Assembly (NCBI RefSeq): GCF_040105385.1
Contig: NZ_JBEDNQ010000013.1
Coordinates: forward strand, 124,001 to 188,000
From: Pseudonocardia nematodicida
GTDB taxonomy: Bacteria; Actinomycetota; Actinomycetes; Mycobacteriales; Pseudonocardiaceae
Reading direction: 5' to 3'
Length of the DNA stretch: 64,000 nucleotides
The notes beneath the pieces are model-generated. The model saw nothing but the letters and a program-made list of their open reading frames with translations. It was not told where the DNA came from and did no database searches. Both the position numbers and the translations under genes were made by a program. Below, in pieces: positions 16,933 through 23,973 of this stretch (positions are counted from its first letter, which is position 1; each line of letters begins with the position of its first letter).

Positions 16933-18194
16933 ACGCCCCGCGGCCGGGCCCGTGGGCCGGGCTCGGCGTACTCCTCGAGCGCGTGCGCCACCCAGCCCAC
17001 GGTCCGGGCGACGGCGAACACCAGCTCACCGGCGTCCGATCGCAGGTCGTGGGCGAGCATCAGGGCGGCGAGCGCGAGATCGATGTTCGGGGCCGGGCCG
17101 TCGCCGCGGGCCAGCCCCTCGGTCAGCGCGTCGACGGCGGCCAGGGCCCGTTCCGCGGCCGGGTCACCGCGCAGCACGGCGAGCAGCTCGACGGCCCGCG
17201 GGTCCGGTCCGGTGTAGACGCCGTGGCCGAACCCCGGTACCCGCTCGCCGGCCCGCAGCCGTTCGGCCAGGGCGGCGTGCGGGTCCTCGAGCGCGCCGGC
17301 GAGGAACCGGTACGCGAGCCCGCTGGCCAGGCCGTGCCGCGGGCCGTCGAGGGCGCCGAGGCCGGCCGAGACCACGGCGTGCACGTCCGCCAGGGTGCCC
17401 GCCGCGACCCGGGCGGCGACGGTCGAGGCGGCGAGGCCGTGGTCGGCGAGCAGCACCAGGGCGGTGCCCACCCGGTCCGGGCCCGCCCCCGGGTCCGCGG
17501 ACGGGTCGCGGGCGAGCGCGGGCCACAGCCGCGCGGCGAGCCCCTCCCCCTCGGCCTGACGATCCGCGCCGAGCGGCACGTCCCGTGCCCCCGGATCGGG
17601 GTCGGCGACACGGGACGTGCCACTCGACGGGCGCGCCGCCGTGTCGTCCGGCCCGGCCCCGTCGGCCAGGGCGGCGACGACCGTTCCCAGCAGGCTCGCG
17701 GCGGTCCGGGTGACCGCGGCGGCACCGACGTCGGCGCGCAGCGGGTCGGCCGCGGCCAGCGCCGCGACCGCGAGCCGGAACCGGTCGGTGCCCCGCGCCC
17801 CGGCGGGCAGTGCGGCCAGCGCGGACCGGACCACCGGCAGCAGACCGGGGTCGGGGTCGAACGCGACCGGCCCCGGCGCCTGCCAGAGCAGCCCGGCGAC
17901 GTCGGCCAGCGTGCCCCCGGCCCGGGCGATCTCGCCTGCGGGCACGCCGCGGTAGTACGGGCCGCCGTCGGCCACGAGTGTGACCCGCGTCCTGATCCGC
18001 TCCACCGCCCCGGACGGGTCCCCGGCCTCGCGGCCGCGCCCGGCGAGCGCCTCCACCTCGTCCTGGGCGAACCGGCTCCCCCGTCGCTGCGCACCGCGCA
18101 CGCTGGTCAGCAGCCCGCGGCTGGCATAGGCGTAAACCGTCTCGCGCTTCACACCGAGCCGCTCCGCGGTCTCGGCGACCGTCAGGTACTCCAC
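16872..18194 (-). CDS. Citrate-synthase-fold regulator with N-terminal MerR/excisionase HTH
   Basis: 440 residues. The first about 55 form a MerR/Xis-like winged helix (LTVAETAERLGVKRETVYAY). The remainder is a full citrate synthase domain with the catalytic-type residues kept: His in PRHGLASG, His in GFGHGVY and Asp in NIDLAL. Fusion of a DNA-binding domain to a citrate synthase fold next to a citrate synthase gene suggests a metabolite-sensing autoregulator, possibly responding to acyl-CoA, oxaloacetate or citrate. That is inference. The GTG at 18194 places translation just downstream of the operator repeats. Its 3' end overlaps the end of the convergent sortase gene by 61 bp. Confidence 0.85.
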   Translation of the reverse strand: MEYLTVAETAERLGVKRETVYAYASRGLLTSVRGAQRRGSRFAQDEVEALAGRGREAGDPSGAVERIRTRVTLVADGGPYYRGVPAGEIARAGGTLADVAGLLWQAPGPVAFDPDPGLLPVVRSALAALPAGARGTDRFRLAVAALAAADPLRADVGAAAVTRTAASLLGTVVAALADGAGPDDTAARPSSGTSRVADPDPGARDVPLGADRQAEGEGLAARLWPALARDPSADPGAGPDRVGTALVLLADHGLAASTVAARVAAGTLADVHAVVSAGLGALDGPRHGLASGLAYRFLAGALEDPHAALAERLRAGERVPGFGHGVYTGPDPRAVELLAVLRGDPAAERALAAVDALTEGLARGDGPAPNIDLALAALMLAHDLRSDAGELVFAVARTVGWVAHALEEYAEPGPRARPRGVYTGPRPGSTSAAWTTTLSE

Positions 18195-18206
18195 CTCGTG
18201 GACCGT

Positions 18207-18233
18207 ATCAACATTGACCGCATCAATATTGAC
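18207..18233. promoter_or_regulatory. Tandem palindromic operator between the citrate synthase genes
   Basis: Two copies of ATCAAyATTGAC lie at 18207-18218 and 18222-18233, offset by 15 bp. The second contains the perfect palindrome TCAATATTGA, the first differs by one base. This AT-rich island in very GC-rich DNA sits 13 bp from the regulator start and 32 bp from the citrate synthase start, an ideal place to control both. The HTH-citrate synthase protein is the obvious candidate ligand. Confidence 0.75.
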
Positions 18234-18264
18234 AACGACGGTCGCCCGCGCGCACGGTCCGCCC

Positions 18265-19428
18265 ATGACCACCATCGAGAGCACCGTCCCGCCGGTCCCA
18301 CCGGGCCTGCGCGGCGTGGCCGTCACCACGACCGGGATCGGCGACGTCCGCGGGGACGAGGGCTTCTACCACTACCGCCAGTACTCCGCCGTCGACCTGG
18401 CCCGCAGCCGGACCTTCGCCGACGTCTGGCACCTGGTCGCCCGCGGGACACTCCCCGGCCGGGAGGCGGGCGCGCGGTTCGCCGCCGACGTCGCCGCCCG
18501 CCGGGCCCTGCCGGACGCGCTGGCCGCCGCGCTGCCGGTGATCGCCGGTGCCTGCCGCGACGACCTGCTCGCCGGACTGCGGACCGCACTGTCGATGCTC
18601 GGCCCGCTGCGCGGCATGCGGCCGATCTGGGACGCCGGCCCGGACCGCGGTGCCGACGACGCGCTCACCGTCTGCGCGGCGACCCCGACCGTGCTCGCCG
18701 CGCTGCACCGGCTGCGCGCCGGGCTCGACCCGGTGCCGCCGCGCGCCGACCTCCCGGCCGCCGCGAACTGGCTGTGGATGCTCACCGGCGACGAGCCCGC
18801 CCCGGCGCACACCCGCGCGGTCGACGCCTACCTGGTGAGCACGCTCGACCACGGGTTCAACGCCTCCACCTTCACCGCCCGGGTGGTCGCCTCGACCGGT
18901 GCCGACGTCGCGTCCTGCGTGGCCGCCGCGCTCGGCGCGTTCGCCGGCCCGCTGCACGGCGGCGCGCCGGACCGCGCGCTGGAGTCCCTGGACGCGATCG
19001 ACCGGGACGCCGGCGGCTCGCCGGAGCGCTGGGTGGCCGACCGGCTCGCCGCCGGGGAACGGATCATGGGGTTCGGGCACGCCGTCTACCGCGGCCCGGA
19101 CCCGCGCACCGCACTGCTGCGCGAGGTCGCCGAGCAGCTCGGCGGCCCGCTGCCCGCGCGCGCCGCCGACGTCGAGCGGAGGGTCGCCGCGACGCTCGCC
19201 GAGCTGCGCCCGGACCGGCCGCTGCACGCGAACGTCGAGTTCTACGCCGGCGTCGTGATGGCGGGCTGCGGCATCCCGCGGCACATGTTCACGCCGACGT
19301 TCGCGACCAGCCGCGTCGTCGGGTGGTGTGCGCACGTGCTGGAGCAGGCGGCGCAGCGGCGGCTGATCCGGCCGTCGGCGACCTACGTCGGGCCACCGGC
19401 GCCCCAGCCGGTCCCGGATCCGTCGTGA
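18265..19428 (+). CDS. Citrate/2-methylcitrate synthase family enzyme
   Basis: A 387-residue protein with the full citrate synthase fold, including DHGFNASTFTARV, GPLHGGAP (His of the oxaloacetate site) and GFGHAVYRGPDPR. The catalytic Asp of NVDFYSG is here Glu325 (NVEFYAG), a conservative but notable change that may mark a subfamily. Substrate could be oxaloacetate with acetyl-CoA or propionyl-CoA. The ATG at 18265 comes 31 bp after the tandem operator. It is divergent from the HTH-fused paralogue, which probably regulates it. It ends 9 bp from the convergent VOC gene. Confidence 0.88.
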   Translation: MTTIESTVPPVPPGLRGVAVTTTGIGDVRGDEGFYHYRQYSAVDLARSRTFADVWHLVARGTLPGREAGARFAADVAARRALPDALAAALPVIAGACRDDLLAGLRTALSMLGPLRGMRPIWDAGPDRGADDALTVCAATPTVLAALHRLRAGLDPVPPRADLPAAANWLWMLTGDEPAPAHTRAVDAYLVSTLDHGFNASTFTARVVASTGADVASCVAAALGAFAGPLHGGAPDRALESLDAIDRDAGGSPERWVADRLAAGERIMGFGHAVYRGPDPRTALLREVAEQLGGPLPARAADVERRVAATLAELRPDRPLHANVEFYAGVVMAGCGIPRHMFTPTFATSRVVGWCAHVLEQAAQRRLIRPSATYVGPPAPQPVPDPS

Positions 19429-19437
19429 CGGCCTGAA

Positions 19438-19854
19438 TCAGCGCGGGTCCGCGCGGGTGTCCCGGCGGATCGGGTGGTCCGCCGGGATCTGGACCAGGAC
19501 GATGCGGGTGCCGTCGGGGTCGGCGACCCACATCTCGTGCAGGCCCCACGGTTCCTGTGCCGGCTCGCGCAGCACCGGGACGCCGGCCGCGGACAGCTCG
19601 GCGTGCGCGGCGTCGAGGTCGCGCACCTGCAGCCACAGGCGCAGCCCGCCGGCGTCCGGCGCGACCTCGCCGGCGCCGGTGTCCGGGGCCCCGGAGGGAC
19701 GCGCCGACACCTCGAGGAACCCGCTGCCCAGGAAGAACACGGTCCCGCCGGGGAACTCCCGGGAGATCGCCAGTCCGAGCGTGTCCCGGTAGAAGGCGAC
19801 CGCGGCGGCGGGGTCGGCGGGCCGGAGGATGGCGCGGCTGGCGAGGATCTCCAC
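19438..19854 (-). CDS. VOC (glyoxalase/bleomycin-resistance) family protein
   Basis: A 138-residue single VOC module: beta-alpha-beta-beta-beta halves with LGLAISREFPGGTVFF and a C-terminal WVADPDGTRIVLVQ. The conserved metal-ligand Glu/His positions are plausible, but I cannot assign a substrate. The GTG at 19854 lies 8 nt after TACGGT, a leaderless-type promoter. The following GTP-rich segment has no ribosome site. Confidence 0.82.
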   Translation of the reverse strand: MEILASRAILRPADPAAAVAFYRDTLGLAISREFPGGTVFFLGSGFLEVSARPSGAPDTGAGEVAPDAGGLRLWLQVRDLDAAHAELSAAGVPVLREPAQEPWGLHEMWVADPDGTRIVLVQIPADHPIRRDTRADPR

Positions 19855-20002
19855 GGCGTCGCACCGTAGTCGCCCGGGTATGCGGGTCCCGCACCGCGGC
19901 GAGATGCATTGCATTGACAAGATCCTCACTTGCCGGGCGCGCGCGGCCGTGCTCATCTGGAGGAGCACCATCGGTTTCTCCTCGACATGTCACGGAGGTC
20001 GT

Positions 20003-21424
20003 GTGTCACGGGACGCGACGCCAGCCCGCCCGCTCGTCGCGATCACCGTCCTGGCCTCGTGCGGCGTGCTCGTCTCCCTGCTGCAGACGATGGTCGTCCC
20101 GTTGCTGCCGCAGTTCCCCGCGCTGCTCTCGGTCAGCCCTGCGACGGCGTCCTGGCTGATCACCGCGAACCTGATCGCCGGCGCCGTCTCCGCGCCGGTG
20201 TTCGGCCGGCTCGGTGACATGTACGGCAAGCGCCGGATGCTGCTGGTGGCCCTGGGCATGATCGCGGCCGGTTCGCTGCTCGGCGCGCTCACCACGGACA
20301 TCGTGTTCCTGCTGGTCGCGCGGGTCCTGCAGGGCGCGGCCTTCGGGGTGATCGCGCTGGGGATGAGCCTGATGCGCGACGTGCTCCCCCCGGAGCGGAT
20401 CGGATCGGGTGTCGGCCTGATGTCGTCGTCGCTCGGGTTCGGGGGCGCGATCGGGCTGCCGCTGACCGGGGTGGTCGCCCAGTTCGCGGACTGGCGGTGG
20501 CTGTTCGCGGGGACCGCGGCGATGGCGGTGCTGCAGCTGCTGCTCGTGGGCCGGCTGGTGCCGGAGTCCGGGTCGCGTCCCGGCGGGCGGTTCGACGTCG
20601 TCGGCGCACTGGGGATCGGTGGCGCGCTGGTCTGCGTCCTGCTCGGGGTGTCCAAGGGCAACGAATGGGGCTGGACGTCGCCGCTCGTGCTCGGCCTGGC
20701 CATCGCGGCGGTACCCCTGATCGGCGTCACCGGGTGGCACCAGCTGCGCACCAGCGCGCCCCTGATCGACCTCCGGGTGTCCGCCCGGCCGACCGTGCTG
20801 CTGCCGAACCTCGCCTCGGTGCTCCTCGGTTTCGCCATGTTCGCCGGCTTCCTGCTCACCCCGCAGATCCTGCAGGCACCGGTCGACACCGGTTACGGCT
20901 TCGGGTTCTCGCTGGTCGCCACCGGGATCGCCCTGCTGCCGATGGGCGGCATGATGGTGGTGTTCTCGACGGCGTCGGCCGCACTGTCGCGGGCCCGTGG
21001 CCCCCGCACGACGGTGCTGCTCGGCACGCTCCTGCTGGGGTCCGGCAACTTCGCGTTCGCCCTGATCCCCGGGACGGTGTGGCTGCTCGTGGCCGCGTCC
21101 ACGGTCACCGCGATCGGCGCCGCGCTGGCCTTCTCGGCGATCCCGCTGCTGATCATGCGGGCGGTCCCGCCGACGGGGACGGCCGCGGCGAACAGCCTGA
21201 ACACCCTCGCCCGCCAGCTCGGGACGAGCTCGTGCGCGGCGGTGGTCGCCGCGGTGGCGACCGCGTTCCTGCACGACGGCGGACCGCTGCCCTCGGCGAC
21301 CGCCTACACGATCGCGTTCGCCGCGGCCGGCACCGCGGGCCTGCTGGCGACGGTGCTGGTCGTCCTCACCCCGGCCGCCCGCCCGGTGCGGGCGGACGCC
21401 GCCGAGCCGGTCGCCGCCGGCTGA
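20003..21424 (+). CDS. MFS drug/metabolite exporter (DHA family)
   Basis: A 473-residue major facilitator with about 12-14 membrane segments. The loop 2-3 signature reads G-R-L-G-D-M-Y-G-K-R-R, and motif C-like Gly-rich sequence (GFGGAIGLPLTG) in the fifth helix indicates an antiporter that exports its substrate. Substrate is unknown. The GTG at 20003 has a clear GGAGG at 19994-19998. The upstream gap contains TGCATTGCATTGACA (19905-19919), a short tandem repeat running into a possible -35, but no regulator gene is adjacent. Confidence 0.88.
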   Translation: MSRDATPARPLVAITVLASCGVLVSLLQTMVVPLLPQFPALLSVSPATASWLITANLIAGAVSAPVFGRLGDMYGKRRMLLVALGMIAAGSLLGALTTDIVFLLVARVLQGAAFGVIALGMSLMRDVLPPERIGSGVGLMSSSLGFGGAIGLPLTGVVAQFADWRWLFAGTAAMAVLQLLLVGRLVPESGSRPGGRFDVVGALGIGGALVCVLLGVSKGNEWGWTSPLVLGLAIAAVPLIGVTGWHQLRTSAPLIDLRVSARPTVLLPNLASVLLGFAMFAGFLLTPQILQAPVDTGYGFGFSLVATGIALLPMGGMMVVFSTASAALSRARGPRTTVLLGTLLLGSGNFAFALIPGTVWLLVAASTVTAIGAALAFSAIPLLIMRAVPPTGTAAANSLNTLARQLGTSSCAAVVAAVATAFLHDGGPLPSATAYTIAFAAAGTAGLLATVLVVLTPAARPVRADAAEPVAAG

Positions 21425-21542
21425 GAGGCCCCGGCGGGCACCGCCGCGTCGAGCCGACCTCCGCTCCACAATGGACACGGCTGCGTGCCGCCCGCGGACG
21501 GCCACGACGGCCCGGACCCGCCGGGCGGCCGTCCCGCGCTGC

Positions 21543-21560
21543 GGCGTGCATGTGCACGCC
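21543..21560. terminator. Inverted repeat downstream of the MFS gene
   Basis: GGCGTGCA and TGCACGCC pair perfectly across a 2-bp centre, about 120 bp after the MFS stop. It could end the MFS transcript or be a protein-binding palindrome. The tiny loop favours the latter in DNA form. Confidence 0.4.
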
Positions 21561-21594
21561 CCGGGGACGCCCCCGTCGCGATGATGATCATTCT

Positions 21595-21606
21595 ACTGTG
21601 GACAGT
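21595..21606. promoter_or_regulatory. ACTGT-GG-ACAGT palindrome
   Basis: A perfect 5-2-5 palindrome directly followed by TATATGG, set in an AT-rich patch upstream of the KAS III-like gene. A related CTACTG/CAGTAG palindrome occurs at 62743-62765, so both may be sites for one regulator. That link is inference. Confidence 0.45.
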
Positions 21607-21864
21607 ATATGGTCGCCCACCTGCGGAAATGCCGCAACAGAATGCGAACCAGCGGGTACGACCGACCGGTAACATTCTCGCCGGTAACAGTCCGAGTTGA
21701 CCGACTTTCCGTGAGGGCGCACACTTCGACCACTCATCACATTCCGATCGTGGCCGTCCACCTATACCGTTGCAGGCACCGCATCCGACCCGATCACCCG
21801 GCCTGAAGCACGCGTCCGGCCAGGTGATTCCGCCGCCGGCCGCACCGGCCCCAGGAGGTCGCCC

Positions 21865-23820
21865 ATGAAGCCGTTCGTGGTCAACAACCACGGCCGTCTG
21901 GTCTTTCCCGCCAATTTCCTCGCCGAGCTCGATTTCTCGGTGATCGACGACCTCGAACAGTTCACCGCAATCGTCGGCCGCGATTTCGAGGCGAAGGCCC
22001 CGACCGGGACCGAGATCCTGGAGCGGATCACCTCCGGCAGCTACGAGAGCCGGTTCGGGCTGCTGCGCGACATGAGCCAGAACCTGTTCTGGGTCAACCG
22101 GTTCTCCATGACGATGTTCGAGAAGCGGCCCACCCGGTGGCGGGACCTGCCACGGCAGCGCGGCGACGTCTACCTGCCCGTCCTGACCCCGTGGGAGGAC
22201 GGCGACAAGAAGGTGCGCGCGGTCCGGGAGGCGTTCGCGTCGCTGCCGCCCACCTGGGACGACGGGACCGAGAAGAAGATCTTCGACATCCTCTTCGACG
22301 TGTTCGGGCACCGGCGGCACCACGCCACCGAGCTGCCCGCGCTCAAGCCGACCGTCGCGGAGTTCCTGGACACCCCGGGCGCACGGACGTTCGTCGTGCC
22401 CGGCCACGACCCGGACTACCCGGTGTACTCCTTCAACGAGATCCTCGACGCGCACGCCGAGCGGCCCGAGCTCGAGGCGCTCACCCGGTGGGCGATGGTG
22501 CTGCACAACCAGTACCCGTGGAACCGCGCCGCCACCGAGCTGCGCACCGCCGACGAGATCGGCGACGACGACCACGTCATCGCCTTCCACCCGCGCAACC
22601 GCGACGTCGCCGCGTTCCTGGACCGCGCCCGGGGTGCCCGCCCGGCCCGCCGCGGCCGGGTCTCGGTCCAGGCCGACCCGGTCGCCCCGCAGACGCCGCT
22701 GCCCCCGGTCCGGGTCCGCGAGGCCTTCCGGGTGCAGCCGAAGGTCGAGGCGGTGGCCGTCGTCCGCGGTGAGCACGTCTGCTCCAACACCGACGTCGTG
22801 CGGAACTCGGCGTTCTCCTGGTCCCCGATGAGCGCCGAGGAGATCTCCGCCAAGACCGGGATCGACCAGCGTCGCTACACCGAGCTCGACATCGAGGACC
22901 TGGCGTGGTCGGCCGCGGTCCGCGCGCTGGAGCACTCCGGGCGGGGCCCGGAGGAGATCGGCGCCGTGCTCGTCGCCACCTGCACCAGCGAGCGGCTGAT
23001 CCCGTCGCTGTCGACCTGGCTGTCCGGCCGGCTCGGGCTGCTCCAGACGCACTGCTCGGCCGACATCGTCGCCGCCTGCGCCGGGCTGCCCTACGGGCTC
23101 GCCGAGGCCGTCCGGCAGCTGCAGGAGGTGGACCGGCCGGTGCTGCTGGTCTGCGTGGAGAAGTTCTCCGACAAGATCGGCAACGTCCGGACCTCCCGGA
23201 TGATCTTCGGGGACGGCGCCGCGGCGATGGTGATCTCGCCCGCCCCGGCCGGCGAGCCCGGCGACGTCGACCTGCTGCAGACCTACGCGTCGGGCCCGGT
23301 CTCCGAGGTCAACTCGATCATCTGGCCGAACCCGGACTTCGACAACGACATCACCGTCTACGGGCCCGAGGTCAAGGCGCTGGTGTCCCGGTACCTGGAC
23401 CAGATGATCTCCGAGCTCGGCGAGCAGCCGGGTCCGGACGGCACCGGGTCGATGCTGGACGCGATCGACCTGATCGTCCCGCACCAGGCCAACAAGACCA
23501 TGATCCTGCAGCTCGCCGGGAAGGCCGGACTCTCGGCGGACCAGCTGTACTTCGACATCGAGCGGATGGGCAACGTCTCCGCGGCGTCGATCCCGATCGC
23601 GATGTTCGACGCCGTCGCCGACGGCGCCGTCACCGGCCGCACCCGGGTCTTCGCCCCGGGGTTCGGCGCCGGAGCGGTCGGCGGCTACGCCGTGCTCGAG
23701 GTCGATCCCGCGGTCATGGCACCCGAGGTCGTCCTCGACCCGGCCGCCGGCGCGCGGCCTCCCGCCGAGGCCGTCGCGGCCCCCACGACGGACGACGTAC
23801 GCATCGCGTTCGGCGAGTAG
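21865..23820 (+). CDS. KAS III-type ketoacyl synthase with a large N-terminal domain of unknown function
   Basis: 651 residues, about twice the usual FabH. Residues about 300-640 are a complete 3-oxoacyl-ACP synthase III domain with Cys405 (VAACAGLPYGL), His540 (VPHQANK) and Asn570 (MGNVSAASIP). The Cys-to-His and Cys-to-Asn distances (135 and 165) nearly equal those of E. coli FabH. Residues 1-290 are mostly acidic and aromatic, start MKPFVVNNHGRLVFPANF, and match no family I recognise. The ATG at 21865 has CAGGAGG 7 nt upstream. It heads a cassette with a single-chain carboxylase and a FabG reductase. It probably condenses an acyl-CoA starter with malonyl-CoA or -ACP. An NphT7-like acetoacetyl-CoA synthase is an alternative. 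Confidence 0.85.
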   Translation: MKPFVVNNHGRLVFPANFLAELDFSVIDDLEQFTAIVGRDFEAKAPTGTEILERITSGSYESRFGLLRDMSQNLFWVNRFSMTMFEKRPTRWRDLPRQRGDVYLPVLTPWEDGDKKVRAVREAFASLPPTWDDGTEKKIFDILFDVFGHRRHHATELPALKPTVAEFLDTPGARTFVVPGHDPDYPVYSFNEILDAHAERPELEALTRWAMVLHNQYPWNRAATELRTADEIGDDDHVIAFHPRNRDVAAFLDRARGARPARRGRVSVQADPVAPQTPLPPVRVREAFRVQPKVEAVAVVRGEHVCSNTDVVRNSAFSWSPMSAEEISAKTGIDQRRYTELDIEDLAWSAAVRALEHSGRGPEEIGAVLVATCTSERLIPSLSTWLSGRLGLLQTHCSADIVAACAGLPYGLAEAVRQLQEVDRPVLLVCVEKFSDKIGNVRTSRMIFGDGAAAMVISPAPAGEPGDVDLLQTYASGPVSEVNSIIWPNPDFDNDITVYGPEVKALVSRYLDQMISELGEQPGPDGTGSMLDAIDLIVPHQANKTMILQLAGKAGLSADQLYFDIERMGNVSAASIPIAMFDAVADGAVTGRTRVFAPGFGAGAVGGYAVLEVDPAVMAPEVVLDPAAGARPPAEAVAAPTTDDVRIAFGE

Positions 23821-23839
23821 CAGGATGGGCCCTGACCGA

Positions 23840-23874
23840 CCGGACGGGGGCAGGCGATGCTTGTCCCCGTCCGG
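23840..23874 (+). terminator. Strong hairpin between KAS III-like gene and carboxylase gene
   Basis: A 16-bp stem (23840-23855 with 23859-23874, two G-T pairs) around a GAT loop lies 19 bp after the KAS III stop. It could stop or attenuate transcription before the carboxylase gene or protect the upstream mRNA. Confidence 0.55.
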
Positions 23875-23909
23875 GCCGGTGGGAGAGCCGGCCGTACCGC
23901 CGTCGTCCG

Positions 23910-23940
23910 CAGCACCGTCGTCGCAGTACAGCACCGTCGT
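23910..23940 (+). repeat. CAGCACCGTCGT direct repeat in carboxylase leader
   Basis: The 12-mer CAGCACCGTCGT occurs at 23910-23921 and 23929-23940 (19 bp period), flanked by partial copies (GCCGTCGTC before, AGCAGCACAGCACC after). It lies 34 bp upstream of the carboxylase start and could be a regulator site or a small slippage product. Confidence 0.45.
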
Positions 23941-23973
23941 AGCAGCACAGCACCAGGAGCAGTGACACCCGCC

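Larger units (their letters stand above)
21425..21864. other. Regulatory gap before the KAS III-carboxylase cassette
   Basis: No gene is supported in these 440 bp. From left to right I see an 8-bp perfect inverted repeat (21543-21560), the palindrome ACTGTGGACAGT (21595-21606), a direct repeat CCGGTAACA (21667-21675 and 21682-21690, 15 bp apart), and TATACC at 21763-21768 as a possible -10 about 100 bp before the start codon. The relatively AT-rich 21580-21780 segment suggests the promoter lies there. Confidence 0.5.

Noticed and set aside
18195..18329. Upstream extension of the HTH-citrate synthase to an ATG at 18329
   Set aside because: It would translate through the tandem operator and overlap the divergent citrate synthase start. 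The GTG at 18194 begins right at the HTH.
19905..19919. TGCATTGCATTGACA as the promoter of the MFS gene
   Set aside because: It has a good -35-like TTGACA, but no -10 at a proper distance in the GC-rich stretch that follows.
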